From the NCBI GenBank assembly GCA_002591745.1, contig PDLQ01000007.1:124001-188000 (forward strand): DNA of 64,000 nucleotides. Reading direction: 5' to 3'. Position numbers and translations under genes: made by a program. The notes under the pieces were generated by a model. It had not been told where the DNA came from and did no database searches. It saw nothing but the letters and a program-made list of their open reading frames with translations. The stretch is from Lewinellaceae bacterium SD302 (lineage in GTDB: Bacteria; Bacteroidota; Bacteroidia; Chitinophagales; Saprospiraceae). Shown in pieces: positions 1-9,100 of this stretch; position 1 is the stretch's first letter; each line of letters opens with the position of its first letter.

Positions 1-971
1 CAGACGTTGGTTTCCGCCGGGCCGTAGAGATTGGTCACCTTGGTTGCCGGACAATGGTCCATCAGGCGCCGAATGTATTTCGGGGCCCAGGGTTCACCGG
101 CGTAGAAGACGTGACGCAGGGATGACCAGTCCTTGTTTTCGGCTTCCCCTTTTTCTAACGCTTGGGTCAGGGCCAGAGGAACGGAGTACCACATCGTTAG
201 CTTTTCCTGAGCGACCAACTCACTCAGGCTGGCCGGGAAGATGGTCTGGGCATCCGTGAGAATGATACTGGTGGCACCTACCATCGGCACGCTGAAGTAA
301 GCCGGAGTAGAAATATCAAAGTAGATCGGCGCGTGATTGCCGAAACGATCATTTTCGCTGATACCGAAAGTGTCCACCATTAACCTTGCGAAGCCCAGAC
401 CGCTGCGGTGGGTATGCAACATTCCTTTGGGCTTGCCGGTACTGCCGGAGGTGTACATCAGATAAGCCGGGTCGGTTGCCCGTTGATCATCCAATCCGCT
501 AAAGTTGGTGGGAGCCTGCCAGACGTCCGGCCAATCGAAGGTTTCCACCGTGGGCAGGCCCAGCCTTTCCGGTCCGATCCCGATGACCGTGCGAATTGAT
601 GTCGCCTTATCTTGTCCCAGAACATGCTTTAAAGTTCGGGCCTGGCTTTTGTTAGACACTGCTACTTTGGCAGCCACCTCGCTGATCTGAAAACGGGTAA
701 AGTTGATCGGGGCTCTTGGGTTCAAAGGCACGTAAATGGCTCCGGCCAGCATAATGCCGTGGAGAGCAATGACCGTTTCGATACTGCGGTTGAGGTAGAC
801 GCAGACGAAGTCACCTCTCTTAACACCGCACGAACGCAGAGTGAAGGCCAACTGGCGAATTTTGGTAGCCAGTTCTCCGTAGTTAAGCGCTTCGTGACCG
901 CACTTGAAAGCTGCTTTGTCGGGAAGCCGCTCGGCGCTTTGCAGGATCGCCTGGGGAAGAAGCTTGGTCAC
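1..971 (-). CDS. acyl-AMP ligase / amino-acid adenylation protein (partial, 3' end outside window)
   Basis: ANL-superfamily adenylating enzyme that would activate a carboxylic acid with ATP and pass it to CoA or a carrier-protein thiol. Visible are the P-loop motif YTSGSTGKPKG (about residues 171-181) and the NLYGPAE motif (about 313-319). About 323 codons are present and the C-terminal lid lies beyond the left edge. I place the start at a GTG at 971 whose bases overlap the TGA of the upstream dehydrogenase gene (GTGA, 4-bp overlap), and the frame is open from there to the edge. Tight coupling of an adenylating enzyme to an acyl-CoA-dehydrogenase-like flavoprotein is known from systems that oxidise an acyl or prolyl group on a carrier protein. 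A carrier protein gene would be expected just left of the window. Substrate unknown; a plain acyl-CoA synthetase is the alternative. Confidence 0.85.
   Translation of the reverse strand, partial: MTKLLPQAILQSAERLPDKAAFKCGHEALNYGELATKIRQLAFTLRSCGVKRGDFVCVYLNRSIETVIALHGIMLAGAIYVPLNPRAPINFTRFQISEVAAKVAVSNKSQARTLKHVLGQDKATSIRTVIGIGPERLGLPTVETFDWPDVWQAPTNFSGLDDQRATDPAYLMYTSGSTGKPKGMLHTHRSGLGFARLMVDTFGISENDRFGNHAPIYFDISTPAYFSVPMVGATSIILTDAQTIFPASLSELVAQEKLTMWYSVPLALTQALEKGEAENKDWSSLRHVFYAGEPWAPKYIRRLMDHCPATKVTNLYGPAETNV
659..675 (+). repeat. dispersed GCTACTTTG repeat, copy 1 (inside acyl-AMP ligase gene)
   Basis: Core at 661-669. The gene reads it as Lys-Val-Ala. The right flank departs from consensus (GCAGCC). 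Confidence 0.6.
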
Positions 972-2125
972 AGGCCCATGAGTTTAGCCACAATGTTGCG
1001 TTGAATATCCGAGGTGCCGGCGTAAAGTATTCCTCCCAGGGCATCGCGGAGATCGCGTTCCGGACCATCTTCGTCCGTGAGGTAGCTTCCACCCCCAAAG
1101 GTGCGCATGGCGTCCAGGCTGGATGCAACGAAAGATTCACTGAGGTGCAGTTTGAGCAGGGCGGCTTCCATGAGCGCCGGTTTGCCCTGCTGTTTCAGCC
1201 AGGCCGTTTTGTAGAGTAGCAGCCGGGCCGTTTCCAGCCGTAATTTCATATCGACTAAGCGATTAGAGACGGACTGAAACTGCCCGATGGGCCGACCGAA
1301 CTGTTCCCTTTTTTTAGCAAATTCCAGACTCTGTTCCAATTGCCTTTTCATGGCTCCCAGCTGGCTGGCCAGGATGGAGCAGCGGTCGTACTCCAGGCTG
1401 TGATTGACGATAGCAAAACCGGAACCTTCGCTACCGAGTATGGCGTTGGCCGGAATTTCACAGTTCTCGAAGATCAATTCGCCAATGGGAACGCTGCGCA
1501 TCCCGAGTTTGCCCATGCGGGGCGTTTGGGTAAAACCGGGCGTACCGCGCTCCACCAGAAAAGCACTAACCCCCCATTTGCCCATTTCCGGGCGGGCATT
1601 GGCGAAGACAAGGACTACGTCAGCGGCCGGGCCAAGTGTGATCAGGCGTTTTTTACCATTCAATACGTAATTGCCCGCTTCGTTTTTAGCGGCGCTTAAT
1701 TGCATGCTCATTACGTCGCTGCCGGCGTTCGGCTCGGTCAGGGCGTGGGCGCCGATCATTTTCCCGCTCACCATGGGGCGCAGGTATTTTTCTTTTTGTT
1801 CCTCACTGCCAAAATGAAGGATGGGCATCTGTACCGTCCACATCTGAGCGTTAAGGGCAAAGGGCAGGCCATTGTCGTTACAGGCGTAGCCAAAACCCTC
1901 CATGGCGAGTAAAGCGCGCGGAAAATCAACTTCTTCCAGTTCTCCCCCGTACGCCCTGGGTGCGGCCAGGCCCTGCACGCCGAACTCGGCACATTTGGTC
2001 CACAGTTCCCGGGGGAAAGTAGCTTTTACCTCATACTCACGGGCGTAGGGTGTGATCTCTTCCCGAACGAATTCGGTAAGGCGGTCACGGTAGTCGTGGT
2101 ATTCCGGTGGAAAGCTGAAGTTCAT
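968..2125 (-). CDS. acyl-CoA dehydrogenase family flavoprotein
   Basis: Full-length (385 aa) FAD-dependent acyl-CoA dehydrogenase-fold protein, expected to introduce an alpha,beta double bond into a thioester-bound acyl group. The N-terminal helical domain, the middle FAD-binding beta domain (ALTEPNAGSDVMSM) and the C-terminal helical domain are all recognisable. The C-terminal motif is LYAGTSDIQR (about residues 367-376). In short- and medium-chain dehydrogenases this position reads YEGT and its Glu is the catalytic base; here it is Ala. In isovaleryl- and long-chain-type enzymes the base instead sits in an earlier helix, and here LEYDRC near residue 245 offers Glu and Asp. The stop overlaps the GTG of the acyl-AMP ligase gene, so the two are translationally coupled. 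Probably acts on a carrier-bound substrate, but ordinary fatty-acid oxidation cannot be excluded. Confidence 0.88.
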   Translation of the reverse strand: MNFSFPPEYHDYRDRLTEFVREEITPYAREYEVKATFPRELWTKCAEFGVQGLAAPRAYGGELEEVDFPRALLAMEGFGYACNDNGLPFALNAQMWTVQMPILHFGSEEQKEKYLRPMVSGKMIGAHALTEPNAGSDVMSMQLSAAKNEAGNYVLNGKKRLITLGPAADVVLVFANARPEMGKWGVSAFLVERGTPGFTQTPRMGKLGMRSVPIGELIFENCEIPANAILGSEGSGFAIVNHSLEYDRCSILASQLGAMKRQLEQSLEFAKKREQFGRPIGQFQSVSNRLVDMKLRLETARLLLYKTAWLKQQGKPALMEAALLKLHLSESFVASSLDAMRTFGGGSYLTDEDGPERDLRDALGGILYAGTSDIQRNIVAKLMGL

Positions 2126-2135
2126 AGATGGGGTG

Positions 2136-2250
2136 GTTGGGCCTCTCCCTAACCCTCTCCGGAGGAGAGGGGACGCTCCGCGCCGTGGTATGGGCGAACC
2201 CGCGGGTTCGCTTACGTGTCGGCTCGGAGCGGCTCTCTTTCCGAAGGAGG
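2136..2250. repeat. nested palindromic intergenic element
   Basis: The gap between the dehydrogenase and the TonB receptor is packed with inverted repeats. There is an 8-bp stem at 2153-2160/2164-2171 (CCCTCTCC/GGAGAGGG) and a perfect 18-bp palindrome GCGAACCCGCGGGTTCGC at 2194-2211. GC-rich arms around it (near 2175-2185 and 2220-2231) also pair. It lies just downstream of the receptor gene on the minus strand, so it may end that transcript, or it may be a REP-like dispersed repeat. Confidence 0.6.
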
Positions 2251-2254
2251 GGGG

Positions 2255-4474
2255 CTAAAAGTTATACCGCACAATGCCTTTCAGGAAGAAGGGTACACCG
2301 GGGGTGAAGTGAATCTCCTCTACGGGCTCGTCTTCGAAACGTAAACGACTTTCGGTGGCGAATTGAGTTTCATTCCACTCAACGTCAAAGAGATTTTCGA
2401 TGGCGAAACCGAGGGTGAGCCGCTTAAGGTCATAACTGCCATTCAGGTCGAAAATAGTATAGCCGGGAGCATTGATGCTATCATCTTCGTTGGCCGGGCG
2501 ATCACCGAGATGACGGACACGTAAACTTGCGCGGTAGTTGGGGCGCACCAGGTTAAGTCCACCGCTAGCAGTGATGATGGGTGCTAGAGGAATGAGATTT
2601 TCGCCTTCGGGCTCTTCTACGCTACGGGCGTGGGTATAAGTGAAATCACCATTGGCGAAGAGGAAGTCGTTGATCTGGTAACGGGCGGTCAGGTCGATGC
2701 CTTGGCGGCGGGTCTGGCCACTGGGTTCTACGATACCGGCGTCACCGACGTAGACGAATTCCTGTTCCAGAAACAAGTACCAAAGTGCAGCGCTTACGAT
2801 CAGACGGTCGGCGGGTTTGAAGTCGGCACCCAGGTCAGCTCCGTAAGCGAGGGGGAGGATGTCCTGATCTTCGTCGCGGTCCAGCACTACGCGGGTATCG
2901 TTACTGTGGAAGCCGATACCGCTCTTGGCGTAGAGTTGGAAGTTGGGGCTGAACTCGTAAGTCAGGTTCAGCTTGGGCAGCAGCGCACCTTTTACGTTGC
3001 GTTGGTTATCGTACTGGGTCAGTAGACGATCTACGTAATTAAACTGGAAGTAGTCGTAGCGCAATACCGGTTGTACGATCAAGTCGCCCAACTCGATGCT
3101 GGCACTGGCGAAGGCGAACATGTTCTTTTCGTCTACGTCACCAAACTGGATTTGTTCCAGGGTTTCCTTACGGTTGGCAGTGCGGGAGAGTTCATTGTCT
3201 TCTATCCGATCAGCGCGAAAGCCGATGCCACCACGGTAGTTGATTCGCTTTCCGCCCAGGGTAGAGCTGCGGTTCCAGGTAGAGTTAAGGCCGTATATAT
3301 TACGGTTCTCGAATTGGCGAATCTGGTCGCCATTCACCGGGTCTTCGAGGAAAAAGGTGAAGTTGCTGAATAGCTCGAAGTCGTAGTGACTCCAGTAAGC
3401 ATTGGTGCGCACGTAGGTGTTGTCATCGATCACATTTGTAACCGTCACATTCACGTTGGTACGGCTGGTCTGACCGCCCTCCGTATCGTCGATGGCGCCA
3501 AAACGGGAGATACGCCCGGCTTCCACTTCGCGGACGGGAATCTGGCCGCTGGCGTCCCACTGGCTGGTAAAGTGACTGGCCATTACGCTCAGTTGGCTAC
3601 CGCCGCGCAGACTCCGGTTGTATTTACCCATGAAGTTGTTGCGCACGAAGTTCTGGGGGCTCTCAAAGGGACCGTCATTGATGAGGAATTCGGTGGCGAT
3701 GTAAGCGGACTGGTTCGTAGTGTCGATCAATTTGAACATACCCACGGCCCGCTGGAAGCCGAAGTCGCCGATCTCGATGCCGATCTGACTGTTGCGAATG
3801 CGATTCTTGGTCTGGAAACCTACGTAACCGGCGGTGTTGAAGTTGCCCTGGTCGGCGTAGTAGGGGCCTTTGCCAAAGTCGATACGTTCCACCGTTTCGG
3901 GGATGACGAAGTGAAGATCAGCGTAACCCTGTCCGTGGGCGTGACTGACCATGTTTACGGGCATGCCGTCTACGCTCAGCGCCACGTCCGTACCGTGGTC
4001 AATATCGAAGCCACGTAAAAAGAGTTGTTCGGCTTTACCACCACCGGCATGCTGGCCGATGAAGAGCCCGGGAACACTGCGCAGGATTTCCTGGCTGTTT
4101 TGCACCGGAGTTAATTTAATGTCGATAGCAGAGACAACGTTGAATTGCTGGCTGCTTTGGTTAACGGTCACCTGACCGAGGTCGTAGCTGGCTGCTTCCA
4201 GCGTCACCGCGTACATTTTTTCGATGTCGTCGATGATCAGGTAGGTATTTTCGTAGCCCAGTAGGCTGATCAGCAGCGTATCGCCACTTTCCAGTCCTTC
4301 GATGGCAAACTTGCCGAATTCGTCGGTGTGAGCGTGGATGCGGGAATTGGTCTTGCTCACGTAGGCACCGATGACCGGATCACCGAAACGGTCTTCAACG
4401 ACGCCGTGTACGTGGTGGGCCTGGAGGGAGAAAAATGTAAAAATTAGGGAGAGTAAGGTAAAAGTTGCTTTCAT
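2255..4474 (-). CDS. TonB-dependent outer-membrane receptor with carboxypeptidase-regulatory-like domain
   Basis: A 739-aa outer-membrane active transporter. Order of parts: signal peptide (about 1-19), a beta-sandwich CarboxypepD_reg-like domain (about 22-100), the plug domain (about 120-230), then a 22-strand-type beta barrel ending in an aromatic residue (RYNF). The plug carries a His-rich stretch, MVSHAHGQGYADLHF. It lacks the long SusC-type architecture (about 1000 aa), so it looks like a siderophore/metal/cofactor-type receptor rather than a glycan importer. The start ATG is followed by a clean signal peptide. It is divergent from the HupE/UreJ-like gene, and the pairing hints at metal or cofactor uptake, but the substrate is not evident from sequence. 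Confidence 0.92.
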   Translation of the reverse strand: MKATFTLLSLIFTFFSLQAHHVHGVVEDRFGDPVIGAYVSKTNSRIHAHTDEFGKFAIEGLESGDTLLISLLGYENTYLIIDDIEKMYAVTLEAASYDLGQVTVNQSSQQFNVVSAIDIKLTPVQNSQEILRSVPGLFIGQHAGGGKAEQLFLRGFDIDHGTDVALSVDGMPVNMVSHAHGQGYADLHFVIPETVERIDFGKGPYYADQGNFNTAGYVGFQTKNRIRNSQIGIEIGDFGFQRAVGMFKLIDTTNQSAYIATEFLINDGPFESPQNFVRNNFMGKYNRSLRGGSQLSVMASHFTSQWDASGQIPVREVEAGRISRFGAIDDTEGGQTSRTNVNVTVTNVIDDNTYVRTNAYWSHYDFELFSNFTFFLEDPVNGDQIRQFENRNIYGLNSTWNRSSTLGGKRINYRGGIGFRADRIEDNELSRTANRKETLEQIQFGDVDEKNMFAFASASIELGDLIVQPVLRYDYFQFNYVDRLLTQYDNQRNVKGALLPKLNLTYEFSPNFQLYAKSGIGFHSNDTRVVLDRDEDQDILPLAYGADLGADFKPADRLIVSAALWYLFLEQEFVYVGDAGIVEPSGQTRRQGIDLTARYQINDFLFANGDFTYTHARSVEEPEGENLIPLAPIITASGGLNLVRPNYRASLRVRHLGDRPANEDDSINAPGYTIFDLNGSYDLKRLTLGFAIENLFDVEWNETQFATESRLRFEDEPVEEIHFTPGVPFFLKGIVRYNF

Positions 4475-4730
4475 CTGGTATGCCTTTAGCTTGTTTTATG
4501 TTGACTTCCGGTTTCGGGGATGACCCGAGAAATTGGACAAACGTCTAAAATGTTCAGTAAATGTCTGAAATAGTTACGGTTTGTAGTCAGTGGTGGATTG
4601 TTTAAGCAGCCGTTTTGTTCAAATTAAGCGGGAACTGGTGCCAAATACTGAACTTAATCGTCAACTGCTTATTAAATCTCCGTTCCTTACATTTACCGTT
4701 CCCAAACAAGTTCTTATAGATTTTTCGCCC

Positions 4731-5963
4731 ATGACCCGACTAATACGTTCACTCTTTCTAGCCATTTTTAGCCTGGCTTGCGTTGGCAGTCCCGTTGACC
4801 TCAGCGCTCACGCCCCCGATCAAAGCTACATCTATCTGCGGGTCTACCAGAATTCTCTGGGTGGTCGTTTCGAATTGGCGCCATCCTACCTCAACGCAGC
4901 CCTTGGGCTCGGGGTGCCGGAAGAGATTGAAATGGACGATCTGCGGCCCCATTTACCACGCATCTACGACTACTTGCGCCAGCGCACGGGCTTGGGCACC
5001 GAAGGTGGAAATTATTACGAACTGGAATTCCTGGAACCGGAGATACTGGACCTCGATGCCGAAGAATCCGAGGACTTCATCAAGTTCAATTTCCGGACCA
5101 AAGACCAAAACCTGGACCTCCCGCAAATTCTGGAGATCAAGTACAACGTAATGTTCGATATCGAGCCCAAGCACCGCGGATTACTCATCATCGAGCATAA
5201 TTGGGAACTGGGGATCAACGAAACCTCATCCCGCTTCGCCAATATCTTCGAGCCGGACTATACGGTTCAGACCTATGATATGTCCGATGGCTCCGTCTGG
5301 AACGGTTTTTGGGCCCTCATCAAACTCGGCGTCTGGCATATCTGGATCGGACTGGATCATATTCTTTTCATCATCGCCCTCATTCTGCCCGCCGTGGTTC
5401 GCCGCAACCGCAATAAACCTTTTGGTACCCTGGGCATAAACCAGTGGGAACCGGTCAATGATTTTAAATCGGCCTTCCTCTACCTCATCAAGGTGATCAC
5501 CTACTTTACCATTGCCCACTCCATTACTCTGGCGCTGGCGTCGTTGGAAATATTCACCCCGCCCTCCTATCTCGTGGAGGCTATTATCGCTTTCTCTATC
5601 GGCTTGGCCGCATTTCATAATATCTATCCGATCTTTCGCCAGAAAGAGTGGCTTATTGCCTTCGTTTTTGGTCTTTTCCATGGCTTTGGCTTCGCCAGCG
5701 TACTCGGTGAAAAAGGCTTGGGCGGCGACTATTTGATCTACTCGCTGCTGGGCTTCAACATCGGTGTGGAAGTCGGCCAGCTACTCATCATTTGCGCGGC
5801 TTTCCCGCTTATCTACCTGATTCGTGGCACCAAATTTTACCGCTATTTTATCCTCATCGGTTCCTTCCTCCTGATCTGGATTGCCCTGCACTGGACCATT
5901 GAACGTGGCTTCGACGTAGACATCCGCTTAGTGAGTACTGTACGTAACTTGTTAGGTATTTAA
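4731..5963 (+). CDS. HupE/UreJ-like integral membrane protein
   Basis: A 410-aa protein with an N-terminal signal peptide, a roughly 170-residue extracytoplasmic region and six or seven C-terminal membrane helices. Motifs of the HupE/UreJ_2 family are present: HIWIGLDHILF (about 202-212), FGLFHGFGFA (about 312-321) and FNIGVEVGQ (about 341-349). HupE/UreJ proteins are linked to nickel/cobalt transport near hydrogenases and ureases, but neither enzyme is in this window. I chose the ATG at 4731 because a normal signal peptide follows. The reading frame is open further upstream to 4590, but that extension is not signal-like. Divergent TonB receptor upstream: possible joint uptake of a metal or metallophore (inference). 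Confidence 0.85.
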   Translation: MTRLIRSLFLAIFSLACVGSPVDLSAHAPDQSYIYLRVYQNSLGGRFELAPSYLNAALGLGVPEEIEMDDLRPHLPRIYDYLRQRTGLGTEGGNYYELEFLEPEILDLDAEESEDFIKFNFRTKDQNLDLPQILEIKYNVMFDIEPKHRGLLIIEHNWELGINETSSRFANIFEPDYTVQTYDMSDGSVWNGFWALIKLGVWHIWIGLDHILFIIALILPAVVRRNRNKPFGTLGINQWEPVNDFKSAFLYLIKVITYFTIAHSITLALASLEIFTPPSYLVEAIIAFSIGLAAFHNIYPIFRQKEWLIAFVFGLFHGFGFASVLGEKGLGGDYLIYSLLGFNIGVEVGQLLIICAAFPLIYLIRGTKFYRYFILIGSFLLIWIALHWTIERGFDVDIRLVSTVRNLLGI

Positions 5964-6014
5964 AGCTTTTTTGACTTCAACTCCAGGGAGCGATTTAATC
6001 CTTGGTTGTCTTCT

Positions 6015-6031
6015 GACTAACAAAGTAGCAA
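6015..6031 (-). repeat. dispersed GCTACTTTG repeat, copy 2 (intergenic)
   Basis: Core at 6021-6029 on the minus strand, in the gap between the HupE-like and NRPS genes. It agrees with the 32440 copy over 22 of 23 bases, further than the consensus alone. Confidence 0.75.
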
Positions 6032-6045
6032 TGTTGGTAGCCTGA

Positions 6046-6116
6046 TGGTCTTACAATCTAGCGGACCACCAGATTATAGAACCACCAGATTGTAAAACCA
6101 CAAGACTGTAAGACCA
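6046..6116 (+). repeat. 16-bp tandem repeat and hairpin abutting the NRPS start codon
   Basis: Three successive 16-base units (6065-6080, 6081-6096, 6097-6112; first unit ACCACCAGATTATAGA) plus a 4-base partial unit ending at 6116, one base before the NRPS ATG. The upstream segment 6046-6059 (TGGTCTTACAATCT) is complementary to the last unit (6103-6116, 13 of 14 bases) and partly to the other units, so alternative stems are possible in the NRPS leader. No Shine-Dalgarno sequence is present. Confidence 0.7.
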
Positions 6117-9100
6117 ATGAACCAATCGGATCTCCTTAAAAACTGGAAAAAGAAAGCCGGGAAGGCGGTTCCGGAGAGGACTGTCATTGGGCGGCGGCCA
6201 GCGGGAGCATTCGTAGCGGCTACCGCGGGGCAGCGGCGATTATGGTTACTGCAAAAGCTTTATCCGGAAAGTAATTTTTATCAGTACGTACATCACTACC
6301 TTATTGAAGGGGCATTAGACGTAATACTATTTGAGAAGGCCTATCGACTTTTAGTTGCCCGCCGGGAAATTTTGCGGGCCAACTTTCAGGAAGCTGAACA
6401 AGGACTTGAAATAACAATCGGAAACGAAGATCATTATCGCTTCGTCCGGGAGTCTATCGGCCCGGGTTTTCTGACAGGCACTGCTACTTTGTTAGCAAAA
6501 AAGGAAATTTTCGAACTGGCCAGTGATCCATTGATTGCCGCTAAATTATATACGGGAGAAAATCGTCATCACCTTATTCTTTCGATTCACCACATTATTG
6601 GTGACCGAACTTCTTTGCAGTTTCTGGAGAAAGAATTGTTCACCATTTACGCTGCACTGCTAGCCGGAAAAGAACCGGAGTTGCCGGAATTGTCGATCCA
6701 GTTTCCGGATTATGCCTACTGGAAAAGGGAGCAGCCGGCCCCCGAAAAGGAACTGGAAAGCTGGCTGGGTTATCTCGCGGGACCCATCCCTGAACACAAC
6801 CTTAGTGCGGACTTTTCTCGTCCGGAACAACCTACTTTTCGGGGGGCGACGATTGAACGACGGATAGGCAGAGAGCTGTCCGGAAAAATCGATCAACTGG
6901 CGCGAGAGCAGCATACAACCACCAATGTAGTATTACTTGCGGCCTTTCAGCTGCTGCAGCATCGTTATTCAGGGGAAGACGATATCTGGGTGGGCAGCCC
7001 GGTGAGTCTGCGCGATCGCCCGGAGTTGGAACCTATGATCGGCTTTATGAACGAAACGCTGATCTTTCGTAGTCAGTTAAAGGAAGACGACAGCTTTTTA
7101 AAGCTGTTGGAAAAACTTCGGCCCACCCAGGAAAAAGCATTAAAGGAGCATAACGTTTCCTTTGATGACCTGGTGAAAAAGCTGAACCCAGAGCGTACCG
7201 GTGGCTGGAATCCCCTGTTCCAGACCATGTTCGTTTACAACGCCGCTGGTGGAAATAATTATGCGCCAGAAGGTCTGCGGATAAGTGGAGAAAGTGTTGA
7301 TCTGGAAACAGCGAAATTCGACCTGACCCTTTTTGCAACCGCTGGAAACGACGGAGATTATCTACTGAGCCTAGAATATGCTGCCGATCTATACCGGTCT
7401 AATACTGTTGGTTCGCTGCTGGATAATTTGGTCACCTTACTGAAAAGTATCGTAGCAGAGCCGGAAGCGCCGGTAGAGACCCTGGACTTACTCGGTGAAG
7501 CCAGTCGCAAAACCATGCTGATCGACTGGAATGCCACCGGGACGCTTAACCCAAAGAAAGTACTGGAAAGCATCCTCCTCCAAGCCAGGGATAAACCGGA
7601 TGAAATTGCCGTACAGTCGGATATTAGTAGTCTGACTTACGGAGAACTGCATGAAGTCTCCCATCAGATTGCCCATCAATTACGGGGAAAGGGGATAGAG
7701 TTCAACGACATTGTAGGGCTCTACGGTCGGAGAGAGCCGGAAACCGTGGCGGGTATTCTGGGCATCTGGCTGGCCGGAGCGGCCTACCTGCCCCTGGACC
7801 CTGAGTACCCAGCCGAGCGGATCAATTTCATGCTCGCGGATGCTAAAGCTAAAGCTATTGTCGACCAGACGGGGGAGTTCGAAATTGTTGGTCTTTCGGC
7901 AGAGGTGCCTACCGTGAAAATTCCGCGCAAGCGTGTTCCGGTTGAGGCAGAAATAGCCACTGGTGAATGGCCGGAAGATCGGTTGGCCTACGTAATTTAT
8001 ACTTCGGGGAGTACGGGGCGGCCGAAGGGAGTAGCGGTGAATCACGCCAACCTCAACTGGTCCAATGCGGCCCGGCGAACTTTCTACGGTGAAGACCCCA
8101 TCTGCTTCTTACTGCTGTCCTCTTTTTCATTCGATAGCTCCGTTGCCGGTCTGTTCTGGACATTAGCCGGTGGTGGCTGTTTACGATTGTCGTCTAATCG
8201 GGCGGAGCAGGACCCCGCAAAAATGGCGGAGCTGATCCGCCGGGATAGTGTAACCCATACCCTGCTATTACCTTCTTTGTACGATCTTTTGCTGGAGTAC
8301 GGTGGAACTGCGTCTTTGTCTGGCCTTCAGACGGTAATGGTGGCAGGTGAAAGCTGTTCGCCAGCGCTGGCCAAACGACACTTTAAATTGTTAACGACTA
8401 CGGTACTGGTCAACGAATACGGGCCCACCGAAGCTACGGTCTGGTCAACGGCTCACCGCATCAAACCGGAGGATACTGCTACGACAGTACCGATTGGCAA
8501 ACCGGTTCCCGGACTGAAGAACTACGTACTGGATCGCAATCGTCAGCCTTTGCCATCCGGAGTAGAGGGGGAACTATACATCAGCGGGCCGAGTCTGGTC
8601 AACGGATATTTGTACCGCCCCGAGTTGACCGAAGAACGATTTTTTACCAATTCTTTTTCCAACGAGGATGGTTACGAACGACTATACCGTACTGGTGACC
8701 GGGTCAGCTATCGTCGAGAAACGGATGGTCTGATCGACTTTCATGGCCGTATGGACCAGCAGGTCAAGATTCGGGGATATCGGGTGGAGGTGGAAGAGAT
8801 CGGGTACCGGCTGGAAGCCTTGGCCGGAATAGATGCTGCCCGTGTATTGGCGCTGGACGACGAAGGAGGAAACAAGTATTTAGCGGCTTATTACGTAACC
8901 GAGGAGGACGCACCACGAATAAATAGTCAGCAGTTGGCCGAATCTTTGGGCGCTGAACTGCCGGCTTATATGGTACCCGCCGTGTTCCAGTTGTTGGATG
9001 CTTTTCCACGACTGCCCAACGGGAAATTTGACTTGAAAGCACTTCCGGCATTATTAACTAAAGAACACTCCAGACCAGGCCAGTCCGAAGAAAAACCAAG

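Noticed and set aside
3386-4018. 210-codon open frame on the plus strand inside the TonB receptor gene
   Set aside because: Antisense shadow of the receptor coding sequence; no family-like residues and the opposite strand encodes a full-length receptor.
6046-6116. Possible CRISPR-like array upstream of the NRPS
   Set aside because: Units are 16 bp and contiguous with no spacers; no cas genes in the window.
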